This document shows positions 5,530 through 13,691 of a stretch of DNA of 21,294 nt, piece by piece. Origin of the DNA: Christensenellaceae bacterium (GTDB lineage: Bacteria > Bacillota > Clostridia > Christensenellales > Aristaeellaceae); assembly GCA_017881705.1 (NCBI GenBank), contig JADGQP010000018.1, positions 1 through 21,294 of the forward strand. The letters run 5' to 3'. The first letter of the stretch is position 1; each line of letters begins with the position of its first letter. The position numbers and the translations under genes are program-made. Under the pieces are notes generated by a model, which saw nothing but the letters and a program-made list of their open reading frames with translations, did no database searches and was not told the origin of the DNA.

Positions 5530-7629
5530 ATGTCCTATTATTTCATCGCCATCGGCGGCACCGGCAATAAAATACTGGAAGCGCTTGTGTACGCCTGCGC
5601 GGCGGACGCGCTGTATACCGTAAGCCCAAGCGGCGCGCGGGAGCCGATACCCGCCGTAAACGCGCTGATCGTGGATGTGGACGCTTCCTGCGGCAACACC
5701 ACGCGCGCCAAGCAGGCCGCCGAGCATTACGAAGCGGTGCGCTCCGCCTTTGCCGCAACGAATGTGCCGCACAAGGGCTTTCACACCGTGTTCAATGTGG
5801 AGCGCTGGAACATGAACCTGGCCAAGCGCGCTTCCTCCGTATCCGATATGACGCTAAACCACCGCCGCGATCGGCTGCTGTCCGAAAGCCTTTTTTCCAA
5901 AACCGAGGCGGAGCTGGAATACAGCGAGGGCTTCCGCGGGCATCCGGATCTGGGCGTGCTGTTTTTTGCCGACGTACTGGAAAACCTGAGCGACCTGGCC
6001 GCCGAGGGTCAGCCGGACGAGCTGATCGCCATGCTCAACCGCATCCAGAATGAGCTGGAGAACGGACAGACCGTTAAGATGATGCTGGCTGGCAGCGTGT
6101 TCGGCGGTACGGGTGCCAGTGGCATCCCCAGCATTTCCCGCTACCTTCGCAACTGTTTCAGCGACTATACCGACCGCTTCATTCTCTCCTCGGTGCTGAT
6201 GCTGCCTTATTTCGACGTGCCTCCCGCCGCCGTGGACGAAACGCTGGAGATCGTGGTGAAGTCCTCCACCTTTTTGGATAAAGCGCGCACCGCCCTGCAA
6301 TACTACGGCATGGAAGGCTTGATCCGTTCCGGCGAGGAGGATACCCGCGGCTTATACGACGCGCTCTACCTGTTGGGCCTGCCCCGCGATGCGTTTGTAA
6401 CCACGCGGGTATACTCCACTGGCTCCCAAACGCAGGAAAACGATGCGCACCTGCTGGAATGGCTGGCCGCGCGCTGTGCGGCCAAGTTCTTCCGTACGGG
6501 TTTCCGCGGTTCGGACGCGCACAATATCGACTGTTATTATTACCAATGGCATTCCCACGTCGTTTCCTGGGATTGCTTTGACGACGAAGCCGTAACGTAC
6601 CACAACGCCTTTGGCGGGCTCATGAAGGCGTCGGCGCTGTTTTTCTGCGAGTGTTACCCCACGCTTCGCGCCTGTATCCGGCGGGACGACCGCCGCCTCG
6701 CGAGCACGGTCAACTACTGGACTGCGTATTTTTACGACGTGCGCCGGTTTGGCGCGTCGCAGCGCGCGCAGCTGGAAAAGCTGATTGATTCGCTGTATCG
6801 GCTGCTGGCGTTTTACACCAACTGGGTCTGGCAGATTCTGCGCACGCTTCCGCCCACCCTTCGCCCGGAAAGGGAAATCGAGCGCCGCGGGCGAGAGCTG
6901 TTCGATGTGTACCACCGTCTAGTTGACGCGCAGGCCGAAACCCTGCGCAGCAAGGCCGCCCCGTCGGCGGCTGGGGACGGGGAAAGCACGGCGGATGAAT
7001 ACCCGCGGCTGCGCGCGCGCCTAGATGAGCTGCTTGCTTTAGTGGGCGGGTCGGCGTTTCTGGCCATACTGCAGGGCGAAAAAGCCCTGCGCACGGATAA
7101 GCTGGAAGCGCAGCGCCTGGCTCTTCGCAAGCAGGATCAGCAGATCGCCGCCCTGGAAGGCGAAACCGCGCTTCGCGCCGACCCCAGCGCTGTGCGGCAG
7201 GAAAAGACACGCCGCGAGGCAATGCTTCGCGCCTACGCGGGCATGGAAGATCGGCTGGCGCTGGTCAACGCGGACATCGCTCGCGCCGTGGAAAAACACG
7301 TGGCTGACATCCCGCCTTCCCTACCCGACGAAGAACCCTCCGGCAACCGTCTGTTCTCCCCCGAAACGGTGGGAGCCATGCACGAGCTTTTACGCCTGTA
7401 CGGCATCGACTCGTCCCAGCGCGATATGCAGGCTGTGGAAGCCCTTCGCAAAACGCTTTGGAACACTTTCCCCCGCACGGTGACGCAGCGCGTACCCGAC
7501 CGCCGCACCGCCGCGCAGGCCGTGGCCGGTTTGGGCGGCGGCTCGCGCACGGGTTCCGGCCCCCAGGCCGCGTTCGCAAGTTTCACAGCGGCGCTGCTTT
7601 CGGCCGTGATGGAGGAGGAGAACGTATGA
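5530..7629 (+). CDS. Tubulin/FtsZ-like GTPase (Tubulin_2-type)
   Basis: The 699-residue protein begins MSYYFIAIGGTGNK, the N-terminal glycine-rich loop (about residues 6-14) of the tubulin/FtsZ nucleotide-binding domain. Residues 188-198 read GSVFGGTGASG, corresponding to the tubulin signature loop GGGTG[ST]G that binds the phosphates. A later segment, QENDAHLLEWLAA (302-314), is placed like the T7 synergy loop, with N304/D305 and E310 as candidates for activating the neighbouring subunit's nucleotide. Pfam's Tubulin_2 family has this general layout. Residues about 470-600 are charged and helical, probably coiled coil, and exceed a standard FtsZ. I chose ATG 5530 because GGAGG lies at 5521-5525; a longer in-frame extension overlaps the membrane-protein gene. 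The stop overlaps the next start (ATGA). GTP binding is likely; polymerisation is inferred. Confidence 0.85.
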   Translation: MSYYFIAIGGTGNKILEALVYACAADALYTVSPSGAREPIPAVNALIVDVDASCGNTTRAKQAAEHYEAVRSAFAATNVPHKGFHTVFNVERWNMNLAKRASSVSDMTLNHRRDRLLSESLFSKTEAELEYSEGFRGHPDLGVLFFADVLENLSDLAAEGQPDELIAMLNRIQNELENGQTVKMMLAGSVFGGTGASGIPSISRYLRNCFSDYTDRFILSSVLMLPYFDVPPAAVDETLEIVVKSSTFLDKARTALQYYGMEGLIRSGEEDTRGLYDALYLLGLPRDAFVTTRVYSTGSQTQENDAHLLEWLAARCAAKFFRTGFRGSDAHNIDCYYYQWHSHVVSWDCFDDEAVTYHNAFGGLMKASALFFCECYPTLRACIRRDDRRLASTVNYWTAYFYDVRRFGASQRAQLEKLIDSLYRLLAFYTNWVWQILRTLPPTLRPEREIERRGRELFDVYHRLVDAQAETLRSKAAPSAAGDGESTADEYPRLRARLDELLALVGGSAFLAILQGEKALRTDKLEAQRLALRKQDQQIAALEGETALRADPSAVRQEKTRREAMLRAYAGMEDRLALVNADIARAVEKHVADIPPSLPDEEPSGNRLFSPETVGAMHELLRLYGIDSSQRDMQAVEALRKTLWNTFPRTVTQRVPDRRTAAQAVAGLGGGSRTGSGPQAAFASFTAALLSAVMEEENV

Positions 7630-10600
7630 AAAGCAAACAGCCGCAGCAAAGCGCGCCGGAAAACGGCCAAAAGCCCTCCTACCTCACGCTTTTACCCGAT
7701 ATGGAGGATGGGTTCCATACCGGCTACCAGAACCACGCGGGCGTGGTGAGCGATGGCAACCAGAAGCCCCACGAATGGCTGGAAAGTTTCGCGCGCAACA
7801 TCCGCACCCCCGGGGAGGACGTGGGCTACGCCATACCGGACGTACTGGCGGGTGAGGCGCAGCTTCGCCGCCTGATGCGTTTGCCTCACGAAGAAGCGAT
7901 GCGCCACCAGGAGATGATCGACTGGCGGGCGACGCTTGCGGTGCTTCTATTATGGGACGGTTGGGTGAAAGACGCCTCCTGGCCGGAGCTGAGCTGCGAG
8001 GATATGCTGGACGGTTCCGGCGGGCCGTTCCAGCGCGGCGTACGCGCGGCGCTGCCTGCCAATCGCCTGAAATTCGGGCTGAAGCTGTTTATACTGACCT
8101 CCCATCGGGACGGCGTGCCCGAACGCAAAACACTGGGGATGCTGTCGCCAGCGGTCGCGCTGGCCCCCGCCGCCAACCCGGGTGACCTGTCGGCCCTGCT
8201 GCCCGCCTGCGTGCGCTGGTACGACCGCGCGCGCAAGCGTTTTGAGGACCCCTGCGCGTTCCTGGACGAAAGCGACCGCCTGCGGCTTTTACAGCATCTG
8301 CGCTACCTGCAGGCGCTCAACGAGCGCGCGGCGCTGGGCAGCCCGCTGTATGCGGCGGACGCTTCCCTGAGCGGGCTGATCGACCGCCTGATCGGCGATT
8401 TGCAAACTACACGCCTGACCTGGAACGAGCGCCTGGAAGCCGGCGACACGCACGCGCAGACGGAATTGTACATCCGCGCGCTGGCGGTGTACGGGCTTTT
8501 GGAGCGCAGCGGCCTAAAGGAGCTGACGCGGCGCGAGGTTCCGCTTGCGGTGGCGGATTTGAACCGCAACAGCCTGCTAAAGTGGTTCATTCCGGAGGGC
8601 ACGGACGCGCCGGTGGAATTTGAGGGGTCGCGCGTGGTGACCTATGCCTACCAGGGGCGTTCCTTCGCCATCGAGTCCGCCCGCTACCTGCTGGAGCCCG
8701 TGAACACGCCGGACGAGCTGAATACGCTCCAGCGCCTTTGGGCGGAAATATCGCTGCCCCTGCAATATAACGGGGATTGGAACCGCGCCGTGGCCAAGCG
8801 TTTTGTGGAGCTGGCCAACCACCTTACCGCGCTGTCCGGGACGGAGAACGGCGCCAGCCGACGCGTGATAGAGTTGCTGCGCAAGTGGAGCGTAAAACTT
8901 GCGAACTTCCGCGAAACAGGCGACCGTACCCTCGCGCTGGAACTGCCGCTGACGGACGTACCTTCCACCCTGTCCGCCCTTGCGCGGGAAATGGTGGGCC
9001 TGCCGGACGCAGAGGCGCTGGTCGGCGCTTTCTCGGATTGCCTAACCCTGTGCAGGGGCGCCGCGCCCTTTGACGACGCAACCCTTAGCGACCACTGCGC
9101 AGTGCGCGGCGCGCAGGACCTGTACGCCGTTCCGCCAATCAGCGCGGAGCTTGCGCTGTGGCTTACCAAGGCGGCCGAAGAGAGCGCGCAGGAGGAATAC
9201 CGGCCCCGCCTGCCCGCCGACGCGTTTGATTTTGAGCTGCTTACCGAAGGGCAAACGCAAAAGGTGCGCGCGCGGATGCGGCTTACGCGCCGCTATCGCG
9301 CCAAAGACGCAACCTACGAAAACCACATTGACCTTTCCTACGTTTATACCGTGGGTATGAAATACACGCGGGGCGCGGCCGTGGAAACGGTAACCGAGGC
9401 GCTGCCCACGGTACGCTGTTGGCCGGCCGTGCGCTTTACGCGCGGGCAGTGGCTGGCCTATTATGTGCTGGTACAGCGGCCCGAAGCCGTCGCCGTGCTT
9501 TCGCCATCCGCGGGCGGCTGGGTGCAGGGCGAGCCGCGCGACGCCGTAGCCGAAGACGAACACGGGCAGAAAACCGCCTACCGCTGGCAGACCGCGCGGC
9601 TTACCGCCTGGCCCGCCTACCTCGCGCTTACACGCGGCAAACTGAGCCTGGGCGCGCTGCCCAACGACGAACCCGTAACCCAGCTGAAACGCGAAACGCC
9701 TGCCGCCGTCGCCGTGGATTTCGGCTCCAACGCCACCACCGTAATGCTACGCCAGGGCGAACAGGTTCGTCCCGCCGCGCTTCCGCCCGAGATGCTTAAA
9801 ACCCTGCTGCGGGGCGCGCCCGCGGACGACGCCCTTCTGCCGGACGAGCTGCTGCCCGCGCAGTGCTACGCGGACGAACACAACCCCTCCACTTTCGTAA
9901 GCGTGATGGATATGTTTACCGATGACGAACAGAAATGGCTGGTTCCGCTTCTGGACGGGCATATCTATTACGCGCAGAACCTGAACGCGCTGCTCAACAA
10001 AAACCCGAACGCCCTGTACTACGACCTGAAGTGGGGCGAGGAACCCTACGTAGTGCGCTGCCTCAGGTTGTTTTTAAAGCAGACGATGCTGCAGGCGTCG
10101 CTGGCGGCGCGTCTGGCCGGGTCGCCGTCGTTAAGTTGGCGCGTGTCCATGCCGGACGCGATGCCGCTGTACCGGCAGGAAGCCTACCTGGAAATGGTGC
10201 GTTCGCTGGCCAAGGACGTGGCGGCGGACACGGGCATGCCGCTTACGGACGGGCTGCCTGCGGTGCTTTTCGCCAGCGAAAACCTGGCGGACGGCCTGTA
10301 TTTCCGCACCCGCAACGAGGTCAACGTCCGCAATGGCTACCTGAACATGGACATCGGCGGCGGCACCACGGACCTGAGCGTTTGGCTTAACGGCATTCCC
10401 GGAGCCGCCGCGGAGGCGTCGCTGCTGCTGGGCTGCCGGCAGATCCTTTTCGATTCGCTCTCCGCGCGCCGCCGCGCCGAGTTTATCGCCGATTTCCAAA
10501 ATGCGAGGCCCGAGCTTCGTACACTGGTCGGCGACATGGCGGCCGCGTTCGCGTCGGGGCAGAATTCGCTTCGGCTGCGTCAGAAGAACGTGTTTTTGCT

Positions 10601-11279
10601 GGACGCTTTTTTTGCCCGCCATAACGACGACATCGCCGATACGATGGCCTCCGTGCGCGGCGAAGGGCGCGTGAGCCTGCTGGAAAGCCTGCTTTTACTG
10701 CACGTGGGCTTTCTGTTCCGCCTTTGCGGCGAACTGTTGGAGCGCAGCGCGCTATGCGATGAAACCCGCGCGCGGCTCAGCCCGCGAATGGAAATCTGCG
10801 TGGCGGGCAACGGCGGGCAGTTTTTAAAGCTGTTCGACCGCAATACCCGCAGCAAACTGTTTAACCTGGCGCTTTACGGCTTGAGCGCCGACCATCCGGT
10901 GAGGGAACTGGTGCTGGTGCAAAGCCGCCATCCCAAGCAGGAAGTGGCACGCGGGCTGCTTGCGGATGTAAGCCGCCTGCGCAGCAGCGTGCAGGGCGGC
11001 GAAACGCCCGGTCCGGCCCAGGCCTGCGCCGCGCCCGCCCAGCGCCGACGCTCGCTTTTAAAAGATTATCTGCTGGCTTTCTATTCCGCTTTCCCCCAGG
11101 CCGGGGAGAAACTGCTGGGCAAGGCCTTCGAGCGGGATCCCAACCCGCAGGTAGTGCAGCTGAAACCCAGCGCCGAGATCGAACTGGAAACGGTGCTGGA
11201 CAACGAACTGACCGACGGCGACGAATTTGCGGGCTACGTGCGCGCGTTCACCGCAATGAAACGGCTGTGGGATATCTAG
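7626..11279 (+). CDS. Actin/Hsp70-fold ATPase with a ~690-residue unrecognised N-terminal module
   Basis: The 1217-residue protein carries the three actin-superfamily ATP motifs in order near its C-terminus: phosphate-1 AVDFGSNATTV (696-706, D698), phosphate-2 MDIGGGTTDLSVWL (908-921, D909) and adenosine EICVAGNGGQ (1056-1065). Their spacing (211 and 152 residues) is close to that of Hsp70 (about 190 and 140), so a complete ATPase domain is present. Residues 1-690 match no family I know; they look mixed helical and stranded, without a signal peptide or membrane helix. The start ATG 7626 overlaps the tubulin-like stop by 4 bases and follows GGAGGAGGAG at 7611-7620, so translation is probably coupled and the two proteins made in fixed ratio. 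Loss of canonical chaperone features argues against DnaK. Its role is unknown. Confidence 0.85.
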   Translation: MKSKQPQQSAPENGQKPSYLTLLPDMEDGFHTGYQNHAGVVSDGNQKPHEWLESFARNIRTPGEDVGYAIPDVLAGEAQLRRLMRLPHEEAMRHQEMIDWRATLAVLLLWDGWVKDASWPELSCEDMLDGSGGPFQRGVRAALPANRLKFGLKLFILTSHRDGVPERKTLGMLSPAVALAPAANPGDLSALLPACVRWYDRARKRFEDPCAFLDESDRLRLLQHLRYLQALNERAALGSPLYAADASLSGLIDRLIGDLQTTRLTWNERLEAGDTHAQTELYIRALAVYGLLERSGLKELTRREVPLAVADLNRNSLLKWFIPEGTDAPVEFEGSRVVTYAYQGRSFAIESARYLLEPVNTPDELNTLQRLWAEISLPLQYNGDWNRAVAKRFVELANHLTALSGTENGASRRVIELLRKWSVKLANFRETGDRTLALELPLTDVPSTLSALAREMVGLPDAEALVGAFSDCLTLCRGAAPFDDATLSDHCAVRGAQDLYAVPPISAELALWLTKAAEESAQEEYRPRLPADAFDFELLTEGQTQKVRARMRLTRRYRAKDATYENHIDLSYVYTVGMKYTRGAAVETVTEALPTVRCWPAVRFTRGQWLAYYVLVQRPEAVAVLSPSAGGWVQGEPRDAVAEDEHGQKTAYRWQTARLTAWPAYLALTRGKLSLGALPNDEPVTQLKRETPAAVAVDFGSNATTVMLRQGEQVRPAALPPEMLKTLLRGAPADDALLPDELLPAQCYADEHNPSTFVSVMDMFTDDEQKWLVPLLDGHIYYAQNLNALLNKNPNALYYDLKWGEEPYVVRCLRLFLKQTMLQASLAARLAGSPSLSWRVSMPDAMPLYRQEAYLEMVRSLAKDVAADTGMPLTDGLPAVLFASENLADGLYFRTRNEVNVRNGYLNMDIGGGTTDLSVWLNGIPGAAAEASLLLGCRQILFDSLSARRRAEFIADFQNARPELRTLVGDMAAAFASGQNSLRLRQKNVFLLDAFFARHNDDIADTMASVRGEGRVSLLESLLLLHVGFLFRLCGELLERSALCDETRARLSPRMEICVAGNGGQFLKLFDRNTRSKLFNLALYGLSADHPVRELVLVQSRHPKQEVARGLLADVSRLRSSVQGGETPGPAQACAAPAQRRRSLLKDYLLAFYSAFPQAGEKLLGKAFERDPNPQVVQLKPSAEIELETVLDNELTDGDEFAGYVRAFTAMKRLWDI

Positions 11280-11282
11280 GTA

Positions 11283-11436
11283 ACTGCTGATTAAATCGCT
11301 TCGCGGCTGCCCAAGCAGAGTGCCGCAGATTTGGGTGAGAAAAGACGAAGGAATAGTAGCGCTATTTCAAGGCTTTTCGAGCCCAAAGATGTGGGGCTCT
11401 GCAAAGGCAGACGTGAAGGGCTTTGATTCAGCGGCT
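11283..11436. repeat. Long imperfect palindrome, MITE-like
   Basis: About 154 bp fold back on themselves around a centre near 11359 (AATAG-TAGCG-CTATT). The outer arms start GCTGATT (11286) and end TTCAGC (11427-11432). The left arm and the reverse complement of the right arm share blocks such as GCTGA, GCAGAG, TTTGGG and AATAG, about 70-75 percent identical by eye. It begins directly after the stop of the actin-like gene and has no coding capacity of note. Size and full-length symmetry resemble non-autonomous palindromic repeats (MITE or ERIC-like). I see no clear target-site duplication and no second copy in the window. Confidence 0.65.
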
Positions 11437-11499
11437 ACCCACCCCCACGCTAACACAGATGAGTAGCTTGCTCAAAAAGGTTCGTATGCGCGAAGGTAA

Positions 11500-11550
11500 G
11501 CCGCATAAGGGCAGGAGCGTACACAGAAGTACGGGCCTGCCCTTTGCGGC
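11500..11550. other. Strong two-part stem-loop
   Basis: GCCGCATAAGGGCAGG (11500-11515) pairs with CCTGCCCTTTGCGGC (11536-11550), leaving one extra T. Inside, CGTAC (11518-11522) pairs with GTACG (11529-11533) over an ACAGAA loop. Nothing codes here. It could be a terminator accessory, a decayed repeat or part of a small RNA. The stretch 11437-11499 between this and the palindrome holds nothing I can name. Confidence 0.5.
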
Positions 11551-11578
11551 GTGGCCGATAAAAAGACAGGCTTTTAAC

Positions 11579-11619
11579 ACGCAAAGGGGCGCTCCTTTAG
11601 CGGAGCGCCCTCTTTGCGT
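11579..11619. terminator. Bidirectional terminator between convergent operons
   Basis: ACGCAAAG-GGGCGCTCC (11579-11595) pairs with GGAGCGCCC-T-CTTTGCGT (11602-11619), giving 17 pairs with a single bulged T and a TTTAGC loop. It lies 12 bases beyond the stop of the minus-strand gene ending at 11631 and serves the plus-strand cluster from the other side. On the minus strand it is followed by a T-rich stretch. Confidence 0.8.
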
Positions 11620-11630
11620 ATACACGTAAC

Positions 11631-13637
11631 TTACGGCTTATAATAATGGACGATCTTTACACAGCGCTCGTTTTTCAGCACGTACTGCAGCACCCATTCA
11701 TAACCCTTCGCAGTGTCAGTACTGTACTGCACGGTGCGGGTTCCGTCGCTGTTGTTTAGGATTACGCCAATCCTCGGGTCATTGTAATAAAGGTTGCGGC
11801 TGCCATCCTGGTTTTTAAGCATGCCCATGTCCTTATACACGGCAGTGATCTCGCTTTCACTGTTGCCAAGGCCCACGCCCCGCGGGCCCGCGGTGAAAGC
11901 ATCGTTCATTTCCACGCGCACGAGTACCCAATCGCCGCTTTGCTGCAGGAACACGGCATTACCCCAGGCGTAATCCAACTGCTGCGCGTCCGAGTCCACG
12001 TTCAGGTATTTCGTGTCCGTCGTTTTTTGGGGCTGGCCAAACTGATCCTCAAATACCGGGAGCGTGGTGTCGTTGAGCGTAAAGCCGGTAAACGTGTCGT
12101 CCTCTTTGTAAATCAGGTTTGGGTAGGGCTTGACTTTGAATTTATAAACAACCTCCAGCACGCTGGATTGTTTGTCGTAGCCGTTTACGGCAATGGCGCG
12201 CAGGGTAACGTCCCCGCTAGGCAGGGAAATAGGCGTGCCGTCGTAAACGGGGCTGAGTTTCGGATCCGGCATGGAGCCGTCGATGGTGTAGTAGAAGGTC
12301 TGGGTGTCCTCTTTGGCCAGCTGTTCCTTGGTTTTTAGCTTGCGCTGCGCCTTGGTTTGCGTATCGGGGCCCGCGCGCAAGTTGACCTTGCACAGGCTGG
12401 AATAGGTGCTGGGCGCAAGGTTGCATTTCGGCGCAGGCGGCGAGGGGTAATACACCGTGTAGGAAACTTTCATTTCATCGCTGACCAGGTCGCCCTCCGT
12501 GCACACGGCACGCAGAACGTAAGTACCTTCTGGGATCTCTACGGTATTGTTTTTCACCAGCTGCCCCTGTTTGGGGAGTTCCGCGGTATCGTCCAGCGTG
12601 TAATAAATATCGTATCCCTGCGGGGATGTAACGGTAATCTGCTGTGCCAGTTCATAACGGCCGGAAAGGTGCTTGGTATCCACCTGCGGCGTATTGGGGA
12701 TAAAATCCTTACGCTGTTGGCGAAAGCTGTCCTTGCCGGTTTTCTGGTAGGCTAAAAGCATCATGTTGGCGGCGTCGGGGTCGCGGCTGTTGTCCAGGTA
12801 AAGGTTAATCAGCGCCGTGTACGCGTCGGCACGCGATGGGCTTACGACGGTGAGCAGGTTCTTGTACAGCGTCTCGGCTTTGTCATCCATGTTATTAAGT
12901 TCGTAGGCGGTGCCAAGCTGCATCAGGCCGTCGTAATTTTCGGGGTCAAGGATATCGGCGATGCGGTACGCCATAATCGCGTCGTCCATATCCCCCGCGT
13001 CCATATATTCGCCGCCGACCAGCCAGTACGCCTGCGCGGGCGCGTTCCCCAGGGTTTTCAGCGCGGCCTTGTGCTGGCTCTCCTGTAGGGCGTCGGTACT
13101 GACGGCGGCCGTCAGCAGCGTCTCGTCGGTGGAAAGCACCTGCTTTCTCGCGGTGATACGTTGGCCCGTGTCGGATGTTTTGATATAAATAAAATAACCC
13201 AGCCCACCGGCTAACGCGATGCTGGCGCAAATAACGGCGATGAGCATCCAGTTGATCGGGTGAAGAGGTACTGCCTTGGCTTTGCCGTGTTTGGAAACCA
13301 CCTGGCGCGCGTGGCCGCTGCCGCGCACAGGCACGCCGCGGCGGGAGGAAGGGCGGCTGGCGAAGGCTTCCAGCACGGGCTTGGTGTTTTTATCTTCTCT
13401 GCGGCGCACGCCGCGTTCCTGCTCCACGGGCAGGGGTGAGTTTTCAAAATCTCCGTATTCGGGCACGTCGCTTCGCTGTTCATCGGGCAGCGTAGGCGGC
13501 ACAGCGCCGCGCCGCCCCTGCCGGAAGGCGCGCACGCCGCCTTCCTCCGGCTGTGGGGAGCGCTTGACCATCGTGCCGCACACGGGGCAGAGGATTTCGT
13601 CCTCCTCCAAAAGGCTGCCGCAGCGTTGACAGATCAT
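11631..13637 (-). CDS. Zinc-ribbon, single-TM, TPR and chitobiase-C-like repeat protein
   Basis: The 668-residue protein starts with a zinc ribbon (C3-x2-C6 and C17-x2-C20), followed by about 100 low-complexity, arginine-rich residues. One transmembrane helix follows (about 128-152), putting the ribbon in the cytoplasm and the rest outside. Residues about 185-300 look like TPR helices. Two repeats of the chitobiase C-terminal/Fn3-associated type follow, recognisable by YYTLDDTAELP and YYTIDGSMPDP with downstream LRAVC and LRAIAVNG strands. The C-terminus (VGLGNSESEITAVY onward) resembles small lipoprotein domains such as DUF4309, but this is uncertain. The start has GAGGAG nine bases upstream. 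It lies 54 bases after the HD gene. A role as an extracytoplasmic scaffold sensing or binding envelope material is inference. Confidence 0.9.
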   Translation of the reverse strand: MICQRCGSLLEEDEILCPVCGTMVKRSPQPEEGGVRAFRQGRRGAVPPTLPDEQRSDVPEYGDFENSPLPVEQERGVRRREDKNTKPVLEAFASRPSSRRGVPVRGSGHARQVVSKHGKAKAVPLHPINWMLIAVICASIALAGGLGYFIYIKTSDTGQRITARKQVLSTDETLLTAAVSTDALQESQHKAALKTLGNAPAQAYWLVGGEYMDAGDMDDAIMAYRIADILDPENYDGLMQLGTAYELNNMDDKAETLYKNLLTVVSPSRADAYTALINLYLDNSRDPDAANMMLLAYQKTGKDSFRQQRKDFIPNTPQVDTKHLSGRYELAQQITVTSPQGYDIYYTLDDTAELPKQGQLVKNNTVEIPEGTYVLRAVCTEGDLVSDEMKVSYTVYYPSPPAPKCNLAPSTYSSLCKVNLRAGPDTQTKAQRKLKTKEQLAKEDTQTFYYTIDGSMPDPKLSPVYDGTPISLPSGDVTLRAIAVNGYDKQSSVLEVVYKFKVKPYPNLIYKEDDTFTGFTLNDTTLPVFEDQFGQPQKTTDTKYLNVDSDAQQLDYAWGNAVFLQQSGDWVLVRVEMNDAFTAGPRGVGLGNSESEITAVYKDMGMLKNQDGSRNLYYNDPRIGVILNNSDGTRTVQYSTDTAKGYEWVLQYVLKNERCVKIVHYYKP

Positions 13638-13691
13638 CGTTTGGGCTCCTCGCTTTCCAATGGGTATGTCCGGTTTACGGGGCAGCCGGGC

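Noticed and set aside
7458..7625. N-terminal extension of the actin-like frame
   Set aside because: It lies inside the tubulin-like gene; the ATGA overlap with GGAGGAGGAG upstream marks 7626 as the start.
7626..11279. DnaK/Hsp70 chaperone
   Set aside because: Only the ATPase motifs match; the domain is at the C-terminus, with no substrate-binding domain after it and a long unrelated N-terminal half.
11423..11629. Small open frames of 65-68 codons in the convergent intergenic region
   Set aside because: They run through the palindrome, stem-loop and terminator and have no ribosome binding site; the open frames reflect hairpin sequence.
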